Origin: Brevundimonas fontaquae | GTDB lineage: Bacteria > Pseudomonadota > Alphaproteobacteria > Caulobacterales > Caulobacteraceae | Direction of reading: 5' to 3' | DNA: 64,000 nucleotides | NCBI RefSeq assembly: GCF_017086445.1 | Contig: NZ_CP070968.1 | Location: 930,001-994,000, forward strand | Shown: positions 27,351 to 35,077 of the stretch, piece by piece | Layout: each line of letters opens with the position of its first letter | Position numbering within the stretch: position 1 is the stretch's first letter | Translations under genes and position numbers: made by a program | Notes under the pieces: generated by a model | The model's database searches: none | The model's input: the letters and a program-made list of their open reading frames with translations, nothing else | What the model was told of the DNA's origin: nothing

Positions 27351-27536
27351 TCACCCCCGGTGGTGCAGGCGCTTCCACACCTGATAGCCGACGATGGGGG
27401 CGAAGCCGCAGAGGAGGGCGGCGATCAGGACCATCCAGAAGCCGCCGCCCAGCCAGTATTCGCCGGCCAGGGCCCCGGCGCCGGCCGCCAGGACCGGGCC
27501 GAGCCAAGGCAGCCATGCAGGCGGCCGCATCTTCAT
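27351..27536 (-). CDS. Small membrane protein downstream of hppD
   Basis: A 61-residue protein of unknown function with two predicted membrane helices (LPWLGPVLAAGAGALAGEYWL and FWMVLIAALLCGFAPIVGYQVW) and a basic C-terminus. Its ATG begins one base after the hppD stop codon (TGA then ATG), so it is probably translated by reinitiation from the hppD message. The tight link suggests cotranscription, but nothing connects it biochemically to tyrosine breakdown. Confidence 0.65.
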   Translation of the reverse strand: MKMRPPAWLPWLGPVLAAGAGALAGEYWLGGGFWMVLIAALLCGFAPIVGYQVWKRLHHRG

Positions 27537-28649
27537 TCAGGCGTCGACCTTGATGACGCCGCGACGGATCTGGTCCAGCTCGATGGAGTCGAACAGGGCC
27601 TGGAAGTTGCCGTTGCCGAAGCCTTCGTTGCCCTTGCGCTGAATGATTTCGAAGAAGATCGGGCCGAAGGTGTCCTGGGTGAAGATTTGCAGCAGCAGGC
27701 CTTCCTCGTCCGAACCGTCGATCAGGATGCGGTTCTTGCGCATCCGCTCCACGTCCTCGCCATGGTTGGGCAGGCGTTTGTCGATCAGTTCGAAATAGGT
27801 CTCGATGGTGTCTTGGAAAGCGACGCCGCGTTCCTTCATCGCCTCGACCGTCTCGAAGATGTTCTCGGTCGTCAGGGCGATGTGCTGGATGCCTTCGCCG
27901 TTGTAGCGACGGATGAACTCCTCGATCTGGGAGTTTTCGTCCTGGCTTTCGTTCAGCGGGATGCGGATGGCGCGGTCGGGCGCGATCATGGCCTGCGAGA
28001 ACAGGCCCGTCGCCTTGCCCTTGATGTCGAAATACTTCTGCTCTTCGAAGTTGAAGATCGAGTTGTAGAAGCCCGACCAGGTGCGCATCTGGCCGCGACG
28101 GACATTGTGGGTCAGGTGGTCCAGGATCTCCAGGCCCATCGAGTTCTTGCGCTCGGCTTCTTCCCAGCCCTCGATCTCGTCCCAGGCGTCATAGAGCGAG
28201 CCGGCGTCGCCGTACTGGTCGATGACATAGAGCAGCGAGCCGCCGATGCCTTGCAGGATGTAAGGATAGTCGTCGCCCAGCGCGCCGCCGGCGGCGTCCG
28301 TTGCGGCGACGGCGCCGCGGGCCAGGGCGCCCTCATAGGCGGCCTTGGCGTCGGTGGTGCGGAAGGCCATGCCGTTGGCGGATGGGCCGTGATCCTTGGC
28401 GAAGGCCTCGGCCTGACCCTTGGGCGAGCGTTGCACCAGGAAGCTGATATCGCCCTGTTTCAGGCGCACCACGTCGGTTTTGGGGTTCACGTGCGTCTGG
28501 GTGAAGCCCATCAGCTCCAAGCGCGAAATCATCGCCTCGGGCTCGGGGCCGGTGAATTCGACGAACTCGAAACCGTCGACGCCGAGGGGGTTTTCGAGGT
28601 CCATCTGTTCCGGCGTAGCCAGATCCTGGGGCTGGGTCATGTCGTTCAT
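27537..28649 (-). CDS. hppD: 4-hydroxyphenylpyruvate dioxygenase
   Basis: HppD converts 4-hydroxyphenylpyruvate to homogentisate in tyrosine catabolism; it is a cytoplasmic Fe(II) enzyme. The 370-residue protein has two vicinal-oxygen-chelate domains. The iron ligands are seen as His in LDHLTHNV, His in GIQHIALTT and Glu in PIFFEIIQRKG. The C-terminal gating helix NFQALFDSIELDQIRRG is present. A GGGAG site lies before the ATG at 28649; a second ATG lies three codons in. It leads a two-gene unit with a small membrane protein. Confidence 0.97.
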   Translation of the reverse strand: MNDMTQPQDLATPEQMDLENPLGVDGFEFVEFTGPEPEAMISRLELMGFTQTHVNPKTDVVRLKQGDISFLVQRSPKGQAEAFAKDHGPSANGMAFRTTDAKAAYEGALARGAVAATDAAGGALGDDYPYILQGIGGSLLYVIDQYGDAGSLYDAWDEIEGWEEAERKNSMGLEILDHLTHNVRRGQMRTWSGFYNSIFNFEEQKYFDIKGKATGLFSQAMIAPDRAIRIPLNESQDENSQIEEFIRRYNGEGIQHIALTTENIFETVEAMKERGVAFQDTIETYFELIDKRLPNHGEDVERMRKNRILIDGSDEEGLLLQIFTQDTFGPIFFEIIQRKGNEGFGNGNFQALFDSIELDQIRRGVIKVDA

Positions 28650-28804
28650 GGCGCGTCTCCCGCGTAGCTTTTGAGGCGGGCTTAACCGAAAGGGGCCGCC
28701 GATTGGCGCGGAACCTAGTCACAGAAGACGACGGAGCCAAGACGAAGCCACGGGGTCGTGATAACGGGCGACCCCGTAAGCCCCCGTTTGCCGTCCTTAG
28801 GCGA

Positions 28805-29914
28805 TCAGCGCAGCACGGGCTCGGGATCGACCAGCCGGACGTCGTGCATCTGGTCCAGATAGGCCTCGTAGTAGCCCTTGTGCGAGGCGCCGACGATGGT
28901 CAGCATCCGCGTGCCCGGATAGAGGCCCAGGACATCGCGCATATTGGCGACCATGCGCAGGTTGCGGGTCTCCCAGAAGCCGAGGTAGCGGCGGCCGAAG
29001 GCCTGCGGCGACGGCTCGACCAGATTGGCGCCGAAATCGGACTGATAGGCCATGGCCGGGACGGTCGGCGCATTGTAGGCGCGGTACATCTGAAGAAGGC
29101 CGTCCGGCTGATTCAGGGCGGCGCTCAGCCGTTCGTCTTCCGCCCGACGGGCCGTGCTGGCGGGATTGTCCCAGGCGGCCATGACGGCGTCCTGTGACGC
29201 CTTTTTCTCCACGGGGTCCGTCGGGTCCGGCGAATCGGCGGAGTGGTCGTCGACGCTCCACAGCCGTTCCAGTCCCAGGCGCGCGGCCAGGGGGGCGGAA
29301 ATCAGGAAGGTCTCGTTGGCCTGTTCCTCGATCTGGTTCAGCACGCCGACCAAGGCGTCGTTCAGGCCGTCCCCGGCGATGCGGTCCTGGGCGGCCAGGC
29401 GAAGCCACTGGACCAGGGCCGATCCCCGTTCGCCAGCCGCCAGGAAGACCGCCGCCAGATGACGCCGCTGGGCCGCCGTGGGCTGATCGGGCCACTCGGC
29501 TAGCAGCCGCTCGGCCTCGGCGTTGGCGGCCGGTACGTCCAGGCCGGTCGCCAGGGCGGCGGGAGCGGGATCCCAGCAATAGGTTTCGACCGTCTCGGCA
29601 TACCGCGACGGATAGCGACGCAGGCTGTCGCATTGCAGGCCCGACAGGTCCTCCGTCGCGATGGCGGTCGGCTTCCACGCCGCCAGCCGATCCAGCAGCG
29701 GCGACAGGCTTTCGACCTTGAAGCCGTCGCCCATGTTCGACAGGTGCGGCGTGCCCAGAACCAGAACCTCGTTCAGCGCGCCGGCGGGCGGTCCCTTCAG
29801 TTGATCGGGATGGAAAGGCTGGCGGTAGTCCTGCGCCGCTGCGGGCAGGGCGGTGGCCAGCAGCGCGCCGACGGCGACGAACAGGATGCGGGAGGAACGA
29901 AGAGGCAGAGCCAT
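28805..29914 (-). CDS. Exported DUF5694 (TraB/GumN-like) protein
   Basis: A 369-residue exported protein with a signal peptide (ALLATALPAAAQ, ending near residue 28). The opening VLVLGTPHLSNMGDGFKVESLSPLLDRLAAWKPTAIATEDLSG and the closing MLTIVGASHKGYYEAYLDQ fit DUF5694 and are reminiscent of the TraB/GumN fold, in which GT-H and E-near-N-terminus residues form a putative metalloprotease site. The function is unproven. The ATG at 29914 begins the signal peptide and has a GGAGG sequence nearby. It is a single-gene unit, with about 155 bases to hppD downstream. Confidence 0.76.
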   Translation of the reverse strand: MALPLRSSRILFVAVGALLATALPAAAQDYRQPFHPDQLKGPPAGALNEVLVLGTPHLSNMGDGFKVESLSPLLDRLAAWKPTAIATEDLSGLQCDSLRRYPSRYAETVETYCWDPAPAALATGLDVPAANAEAERLLAEWPDQPTAAQRRHLAAVFLAAGERGSALVQWLRLAAQDRIAGDGLNDALVGVLNQIEEQANETFLISAPLAARLGLERLWSVDDHSADSPDPTDPVEKKASQDAVMAAWDNPASTARRAEDERLSAALNQPDGLLQMYRAYNAPTVPAMAYQSDFGANLVEPSPQAFGRRYLGFWETRNLRMVANMRDVLGLYPGTRMLTIVGASHKGYYEAYLDQMHDVRLVDPEPVLR

Positions 29915-30048
29915 GACACGCCGTGAAAGAAGATTGGGAATGATCGACCGTCGGCCGGTCACGACACCTTCCACGGATCACCGCCCGGGCGCCCGTTAAT
30001 TCTTGGACATCTAAGGCTACGCTTGCAGGGCTGGAATCGCTGGCTGCG

Positions 30049-30693
30049 TCAGCCCGGCAGCCAGCGCGTGGCCCATTCGGCGCCCATCAGAAGGCCGGTC
30101 CCGAGCGCGCCCAGGATGGTCAGCCACACGGTGGTTACGGCGCAGCCCGCGAGGACGAACAGGCCGTCGCGCTGGATCAGGCCGACCGACAGCAAGGCCA
30201 GGGCGATGGACGGGATGGTGTTGGTCAGGGGCATGACGATGGTGACGGTCGCCAGAATCATGAAGACGGCGGCCAGCTTTTCGCCCGGCCCATCGGCGAA
30301 GCCGCGAAGACGGGGGCGCGACAGCCGGTCGATCCAGCCCAGTTTGGTCTCGGCGAAATCGGCCATGGCCTTCAGCCACGATCCCTTGCACCGCAGGTTC
30401 AGAAACCAGCGCGGCAGCCACGGCTCCTCGCGCCCGACCAGCATCTGGCCGGCCAGCAGGATGACGATCAGCCCGACTACTTGCGGCACGCCGTAAAGGC
30501 CCGGCACCAGACAAGGGATGGAGAGCAGCAGGATCAACAGGCCATAGGCGCGCTCGTCCAGCCGGTCGCGGATCTCATGCAGGGTCAGCCCGGCGTCGCC
30601 GCCGTCGTCGGCCAGCCGCCGCAGCAGCCGGGTGACGTTGTGGCTGACGTCGTCCTGCTGGACCTTGGACGGGGAAGCGGCGGGGGTCGTCAT
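30049..30693 (-). CDS. ExoD family membrane protein
   Basis: A 214-residue integral membrane protein of the ExoD family, named for a rhizobial exopolysaccharide gene; the biochemical role is unknown. The conserved start LTLHEIRDRLDERAYGLLILLLSIPCLVPG is clear, followed by LPRWFLNLR and LRGFADGPGEKLAAVFMILATVTIVMPLTNTIPS. About five hydrophobic segments are visible. It diverges from the DedA/YqaA-like gene across an 87-base gap that must contain both promoters. Confidence 0.83.
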   Translation of the reverse strand: MTTPAASPSKVQQDDVSHNVTRLLRRLADDGGDAGLTLHEIRDRLDERAYGLLILLLSIPCLVPGLYGVPQVVGLIVILLAGQMLVGREEPWLPRWFLNLRCKGSWLKAMADFAETKLGWIDRLSRPRLRGFADGPGEKLAAVFMILATVTIVMPLTNTIPSIALALLSVGLIQRDGLFVLAGCAVTTVWLTILGALGTGLLMGAEWATRWLPG

Positions 30694-30780
30694 TAAGGCG
30701 CTCTAGCAGGTGGACGTGACGGCCGAGGATGACGCAACGCCGCAGGGGTGCTAACGCGCCGTGCCGCCTTAAGGATCGCC

Positions 30781-31356
30781 ATGCTGCGCAAACTCTATGA
30801 CCGCGTCTTCGACCTAGCGCGCAGCCGCCATGCGACTAAGGCCCTGGCGGTCGTCTCCTTCGCCGAGAGTTCGTTCTTTCCGATCCCGCCCGATGTGATG
30901 CTGGCGCCCATGATCCTGGCGCAGCCGCAGAAGGCGTATTTCTACGCCGCCGTCTGCACTGCAGCGTCGGTGCTGGGCGGGATTCTCGGTTATGCGATCG
31001 GCTATTTCCTGACCGATCTGGGCCTGGCGATCATGCGGGTGTTGGGCCATTCGGACGGGCTGGAGCAGTTCCGCGCCTGGTTCGATCAGTGGGGCCTGTG
31101 GGTCATTCTGATCAAGGGGCTGACGCCCATTCCCTACAAGCTGGTGACCATCGCCTCGGGCCTGGCGGCGTTCAGCTTTCCGGTCTTCATGGCCGCGTCG
31201 GTCGTGACGCGGGGCGGACGGTTCTTTCTGGAAGCGTGGATCCTGAAACGTTGGGGGCCGGCCATGCTGGCGCAGGTCGAAAAGCGGCTGGCGATGTGGA
31301 GCGTGATCGGCCTGGTCGCGCTGGTCGGGTTGATCGTCGTCCTGAAGCTTCTGTAA
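30781..31356 (+). CDS. DedA / YqaA family membrane protein
   Basis: A 191-residue inner-membrane protein of the SNARE-associated (VTT) superfamily, YqaA subgroup. Conserved stretches are VSFAESSFFPIPPDVMLAPMIL, GGILGYAIGYFLTDLG and the re-entrant loop LIKGLTPIPYKLVTIASGLAAFSFPVF. Relatives act as lipid scramblases or carrier-lipid flippases, but the substrate of this subgroup is not settled. The ATG at 30781 was chosen since upstream codons lack a ribosome site. dsbB follows 39 bases later. Confidence 0.87.
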   Translation: MLRKLYDRVFDLARSRHATKALAVVSFAESSFFPIPPDVMLAPMILAQPQKAYFYAAVCTAASVLGGILGYAIGYFLTDLGLAIMRVLGHSDGLEQFRAWFDQWGLWVILIKGLTPIPYKLVTIASGLAAFSFPVFMAASVVTRGGRFFLEAWILKRWGPAMLAQVEKRLAMWSVIGLVALVGLIVVLKLL

Positions 31357-31395
31357 GTCGACGCGGCCGCAGGGGCGGGGTAAGACCGTTTCAAG

Positions 31396-31941
31396 ATGAT
31401 CGATGTCTATCGCCTTCTGACCCGTTGGTGGACCGCCTTCGCCCTGGCCGCGTCGCTGGCCATGCTGGGCGCGGCCCATGCGTTCGAACGGTTCGCCGGC
31501 CTTGCGCCCTGCAACCTGTGTCTGAAGCAGCGCGAGGTCTATTGGGGCGCCGTCGTCGTCGCTGTGCTGGCCACGGGTTGGACCCTGTTCAGCGGCGGAC
31601 GCCGGGGCACGCCGCGCATCGCCGCCTTCCTGCTGGCGGCCGTGTTCGCGACAGGCGCCATCACGGCCATCTTCCACATGGGCGGCGAATACAAATGGTG
31701 GGCGCTGCCTGCGACCTGTTCGTCCGTCGGCGGCTCGGTCGATATGGACAGCCTGACAGCGCTGGCCATGGGCACGGGGCCGGTGACCAAGGTGATCGGC
31801 TGCGGCGATGTGGCCTGGAGCTGGCTGGGTCTGTCGATGGCAGGATGGAACGCGATCATCGCCTCGGCGCTTGCGGTGTTCAGCCTGTTGGCGGCGAAAC
31901 GTCCAAAGGACGCCCGCGCGCCCCGGATCGAAAAGGCCTGA
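31396..31941 (+). CDS. dsbB: Disulfide bond formation protein B
   Basis: DsbB reoxidises periplasmic DsbA and passes electrons to quinones in the inner membrane. The 181-residue protein has four membrane segments, the first redox pair CNLC at residues 39-42 and a second pair of periplasmic cysteines (PATCSSVGG and VIGCGDV). It lies upstream of coq7, which makes ubiquinone, the electron acceptor of DsbB. The two genes are separated by four bases. Confidence 0.92.
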   Translation: MIDVYRLLTRWWTAFALAASLAMLGAAHAFERFAGLAPCNLCLKQREVYWGAVVVAVLATGWTLFSGGRRGTPRIAAFLLAAVFATGAITAIFHMGGEYKWWALPATCSSVGGSVDMDSLTALAMGTGPVTKVIGCGDVAWSWLGLSMAGWNAIIASALAVFSLLAAKRPKDARAPRIEKA

Positions 31942-31945
31942 TGCG

Positions 31946-32509
31946 ATGAGCCACTCCATTCCCCTCCCTCGTCCCGGCCAAGGCGCTGACAAGGCGCGGA
32001 TGGACGAAATCCTGCGTGTCGATCATGCCGGGGAATATGCGGCCGTCCTGATTTATCGCGCCCAGAAGGCGGTGTTCGAAGGGCGAAAGGGGCGTGACGG
32101 CATCGCCCGTGACCTGTCGGAGATGCAGGACCAGGAGGCGGTGCATCTGGCGCGCTTCGAGCGGCTGCTGAACGACCGGCGGGTGCGACCCACGGTCATG
32201 ACCCCGCTGTGGCGCATCGCCGCCTCGGCCCTGGGCGCGGGCACGGCCCTGATGGGTGAAAAGGCGGCGCACGCCTGCACCGAGGCGGTCGAGAGCGTGA
32301 TCGAGAAACACTATGCCGACCAGATCGCCGAGATCGGCGACCGCGATCCGGCCTTGGCCGCCGAGCTGAAACAGTTCCGCGACGAGGAACTGGCCCACCA
32401 TGACCACGCCATCGAACACGGCAGCCGTGAAGCGCCGGCCTATCGGCTGCTGTCCGGCGTGATCAAGGTCGGCTGCAAGGCGGCGATCAAGATCAGCGAG
32501 CGGGTCTGA
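31946..32509 (+). CDS. coq7: Demethoxyubiquinone hydroxylase (COQ7 type)
   Basis: Coq7 is the di-iron monooxygenase that adds the C6 hydroxyl (or neighbouring position) in ubiquinone synthesis. The 187-residue protein has the four-helix di-iron ligand set: Glu in VDHAGEYAAV, E-x-x-H in MQDQEAVHLAR, Glu in ACTEAVESVIEKHY, and E-x-x-H in RDEELAHHDHA. The start ATG is four bases after the dsbB stop. It replaces the flavin enzyme UbiF found in enterics, which is normal for alphaproteobacteria. Confidence 0.93.
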   Translation: MSHSIPLPRPGQGADKARMDEILRVDHAGEYAAVLIYRAQKAVFEGRKGRDGIARDLSEMQDQEAVHLARFERLLNDRRVRPTVMTPLWRIAASALGAGTALMGEKAAHACTEAVESVIEKHYADQIAEIGDRDPALAAELKQFRDEELAHHDHAIEHGSREAPAYRLLSGVIKVGCKAAIKISERV

Positions 32510-32514
32510 CGCAT

Positions 32515-32663
32515 CTCCTCCCCACCTGTGGGGAGGGGGACCGCGAAGCGGTGGAGGGGCTCTTGAAGTCCCACTGTCTCCTGTAGTCGTCGCAGAACCC
32601 CTCCGTCGCGGCGCTAAAGGACCGCCGCGCCACCTCCCCATCGCTGCGCGACAGGGAGGAGAT
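32515..32663. repeat. Intergenic palindromic repeat, GGGGACCGCGAAGCGG type
   Basis: The gap between coq7 and the thiolase gene holds an imperfect inverted repeat of about 150 bases. It contains a CTCCCCACCTGTGGGGAG hairpin, an ACCGC-GAA-GCGGT hairpin, and distant complementary arms built from GGAGGGG and CCCCTCC. A related block lies at 42432-42576. It resembles the multicopy intergenic palindromes of Caulobacterales and Rhizobiales and may aid termination. Confidence 0.75.
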
Positions 32664-32668
32664 GAAAT

Positions 32669-33871
32669 TCAATAAATCTCGAACAGCCCGGCCGCGCCCA
32701 TGCCGCCGCCGATGCACATGGTGACGACGCCGTATTTGGCTCCGCGACGCTTGCCTTCGATCAGGACGTGGCCGGTCATGCGGGCGCCGGACATGCCGTA
32801 GGGGTGGCCGACGGAGATGGCGCCGCCCGAGACGTTCAGGCGGTCGTCGGGAATGCCCAGAGTGTCCTGGCAATACAGAACCTGGGCGGCGAAGGCCTCG
32901 TTCAGCTCCCAGATGCCGATGTCGTCGATGGTCAGGCCGTGGCGCTTCAGCAGTTTGGGCACGGCATAGACCGGGCCGATGCCCATTTCGTCCGGCTCGC
33001 AGCCGGCGACCGCCATGCCGCGATAGGCGCCGAGCGGTTGCAGATTGCGCTTCACCGCCTCGCCGGCCTCCATGACGACGCAGGCTGAGGCGCCGTCCGA
33101 AAGCTGCGAGGCGTTGCCGGCGGTGACGAACTCGCCCGTCTGGATCTCCTCGCCGCCGCTGAATACGGGCTTCAGGGCCTTCAGGCCTTCCAGCGTCGTA
33201 TCGGGACGGTTGCCCTCATCCTTGGACAGGGTGACCTCTTTCGATGAGGTCTGGCCGGTGGCCTTGTCCATGACCAGCATGGTGGTGGTCATGGGCACGA
33301 TCTCGGCGTCGAACCGACCGGCGTCCTGGGCGGCGGCGGTGCGCTGCTGGGATTTCAGCGCATATTCGTCCTGGCGGTCGCGGCTGACGCCGTAGCGGCG
33401 CGACACAACCTCGGCCGTCTCCAGCATCGACATATAGATGTGGGGCGACAGCTTCAGCAGCGCCTCGTCCTTCATCCGGTACAGGTTCATATTCTGGTTC
33501 TGCACCAGGGAGATGCTTTCCAGCCCGCCGCCGACCGCCATCTTCTGCTGATCGAAGACGACCTGTTTCGCCGCCGTGGCGATGCCCATCAGGCCCGAGG
33601 CGCACTGGCGATCCAGGCTCATGCCGGGAACGGAGGAGGGCAGGCCGGCAGCGAGCGCGATCTGGCGCGCGACGTTGGTGCCGGTCGAACCCTGCTGCAG
33701 GGCCGCGCCCATGATGACGTCCTCGATCTCTGCCGGATCGACGCCCGCGCGCTGGACCGCATGTTTCACCGCATGGGCGCCGAGGCTTTGCGCCTGGGTG
33801 TCGTTGAAGGCGCCGCGATAGGCGCGACCGATGGGGGTGCGGGCGGTGGAGACGATGACGGCTTCGCGCAT
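32669..33871 (-). CDS. Acetyl-CoA C-acyltransferase (thiolase)
   Basis: A 400-residue thiolase that makes or breaks beta-ketoacyl-CoA. The acylated cysteine is in [13 protein letters not shown] (about residue 90), the His in NEAFAAQ, the His in [18 protein letters not shown], and the proton-donor Cys in [15 protein letters not shown]. The family members that share this form act in fatty-acid beta-oxidation with an SDR or enoyl-CoA hydratase. An SDR of the multifunctional-enzyme type lies upstream on the same strand. The ATG at 33871 has an AGGAGG site, and two copies of a 30-nt hairpin element lie directly before it. Confidence 0.93.
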   Translation of the reverse strand: MREAVIVSTARTPIGRAYRGAFNDTQAQSLGAHAVKHAVQRAGVDPAEIEDVIMGAALQQGSTGTNVARQIALAAGLPSSVPGMSLDRQCASGLMGIATAAKQVVFDQQKMAVGGGLESISLVQNQNMNLYRMKDEALLKLSPHIYMSMLETAEVVSRRYGVSRDRQDEYALKSQQRTAAAQDAGRFDAEIVPMTTTMLVMDKATGQTSSKEVTLSKDEGNRPDTTLEGLKALKPVFSGGEEIQTGEFVTAGNASQLSDGASACVVMEAGEAVKRNLQPLGAYRGMAVAGCEPDEMGIGPVYAVPKLLKRHGLTIDDIGIWELNEAFAAQVLYCQDTLGIPDDRLNVSGGAISVGHPYGMSGARMTGHVLIEGKRRGAKYGVVTMCIGGGMGAAGLFEIY

Positions 33872-33884
33872 GAGCTTTCCTCCT

Positions 33885-33914
33885 GGGCTATCGCCCTTCG
33901 GGCTGCTTGAGCCC
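33885..33914 (-). repeat. 30-nt hairpin element, copy B
   Basis: Minus-strand copy of a 30-nt imperfect palindrome. It has an outer stem GGGCT/AGCCC, internal sequence CAAGCAG, an inner stem GCCC/GGGC closed by GAA, and CGATAG before the outer arm. It ends two bases before the AGGAGG ribosome site of the thiolase gene, placing it in the mRNA leader. Copies A, C and D lie at 46517, 33925 and 47177. Confidence 0.75.
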
Positions 33915-33924
33915 ATTATTGTTT

Positions 33925-33954
33925 GGCCTACGCGCGTTCGCGCTGCTTGAGGCC
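33925..33954 (-). repeat. 30-nt hairpin element, copy C
   Basis: Second tandem copy, ten bases upstream of copy B in the thiolase leader. The outer stem is GGCCT/AGGCC and the inner stem GCGC/GCGC with AA/GAA at the tip. The third base pair of the outer stem is changed on both sides relative to copies A and B, a compensatory change. Confidence 0.75.
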
Positions 33955-34014
33955 GGTTTCCTCTGAAGCGAAGTTAGGCGCCTCACGTCGCGTCAACGCA
34001 AGGCGCCTTGTTGT

Positions 34015-34923
34015 TCAACCGCCGTGGGCCTTCTGGGCCTTAGTCAGTTCGATCATGCCCTGGGCGGCGCCCATGTCCGGCACGATCTCGCCGCTGCGGT
34101 CCGAGATGGCGTCGAAGCGGGCGGCGACCTGTTCGGGCGCATCGTCGCCGGTGACGAAATCGCCTTGCGTCAGGGTGACATAGGCGCGCTCGAACCCGCC
34201 GGCGCCGGCGGCCAGGATGGCGCGGCTCGGCGCGTCCTTGCTGACCAGGTAAAGCAGGCCGGGGGTCACGAGGGCCGGCGACAGCGCCTCCAGCGGCAGG
34301 GCGGCGCCCAGATCCTCGGTCATACGGGTGTGGGCGGTCGGCGCCAGGCAGTTGACGCGGATGTCGTTCTTGGCCCCTTCGATCGACAGGGTCTGCATCA
34401 GGCCGACCAAGGCCATCTTGGCTGCGCCATAGTTCGACTGGCCGAAGTTGCCGTACAGGCCAGACGACGAGGTCGTCATCACGATCCGGCCGTAGTTCTG
34501 CCCTCGCATGATCTCCCACACCGCCTTGGTGCAGTTGACCGCCCCCATCAGGTGGACATCGACGACGAAGCGGAAGTCCTCGATCTCCATCTTGGCGAAT
34601 GTCTTGTCGCGCAGGACGCCGGCGTTGTTCACCAGAATGTCGATCCGGCCCCATTTCGCCATGGCCTGATCGACCACGGCCTGGACTGCGGCATAGTCCG
34701 TCACGGAGGCCGCATTGGCCATCGCTTCCCCGCCGGCCGCCTCAATTTCCGCCACGACCGATTCCGCCGCCGTCGCCGAACCGCCTGAACCGTCGCGGGC
34801 GCCGCCCAGGTCATTGACCACAACCTTGGCCCCCCGCGCCGCCAGCGCCAGAGCGTGTTCGCGCCCCAGCCCGCCGCCGGCGCCCGTCACGACCGCCACC
34901 TGTCCGTCAAATCGCATCGTCAT
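34015..34923 (-). CDS. SDR family 3-hydroxyacyl-CoA dehydrogenase-like oxidoreductase
   Basis: A 302-residue short-chain dehydrogenase resembling the dehydrogenase domain of peroxisomal multifunctional enzyme 2. It has the cofactor loop TGAGGGLGREHALALAARGAKVVVNDLGG, NNAGVLRDKTFAKM, the catalytic Ser in MTTSSSGLYGNFGQ, and Tyr/Lys in SNYGAAKMAL. The C-terminal extension past the core (about 60 residues) fits that subgroup. With the downstream thiolase it suggests a beta-oxidation pair, although 143 bases with two hairpin elements separate them. An AAGGAAA site precedes the ATG at 34923. Confidence 0.9.
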   Translation of the reverse strand: MTMRFDGQVAVVTGAGGGLGREHALALAARGAKVVVNDLGGARDGSGGSATAAESVVAEIEAAGGEAMANAASVTDYAAVQAVVDQAMAKWGRIDILVNNAGVLRDKTFAKMEIEDFRFVVDVHLMGAVNCTKAVWEIMRGQNYGRIVMTTSSSGLYGNFGQSNYGAAKMALVGLMQTLSIEGAKNDIRVNCLAPTAHTRMTEDLGAALPLEALSPALVTPGLLYLVSKDAPSRAILAAGAGGFERAYVTLTQGDFVTGDDAPEQVAARFDAISDRSGEIVPDMGAAQGMIELTKAQKAHGG

Positions 34924-34994
34924 AATCGTTTCCTTTCGCAGCCGCCCAATGTGTTGAAACGGCGCCACAGTCGACACAATCGTATCTCAAGCAC

Positions 34995-35019
34995 GGAACC
35001 GTGCGCCAGCCACGCCGTT
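34995..35019 (+). promoter_or_regulatory. EcfG-type general stress promoter for the OmpA gene
   Basis: GGAAC at 34995-34999 and CGTT at 35016-35019, with a 16-base spacer, match the consensus recognised by alphaproteobacterial EcfG/SigT sigma factors. The predicted start of transcription (about 35026) falls at the base of the leader stem-loop before ompA. Confidence 0.55.
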
Positions 35020-35026
35020 CGGTCGA

Positions 35027-35063
35027 GTGAATGCTGTGCTATTGCGCAGCTTCGCGCATTCAC
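35027..35063 (+). other. Stem-loop in the ompA mRNA leader
   Basis: GTGAATGC (35027-35034) pairs with GCATTCAC (35056-35063), enclosing a smaller GCT/AGC helix. It ends five bases before the GAGGAA ribosome site. A 5' terminal stem-loop of this kind can stabilise long-lived outer-membrane-protein mRNAs. Confidence 0.6.
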
Positions 35064-35077
35064 ACAGTGAGGAAGCT

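Noticed and set aside
33955..34014. GGCGCC repeats between the SDR and the thiolase as a terminator
   Set aside because: The pairing is weak and no T-tract follows on the transcribed strand, so I did not call it.
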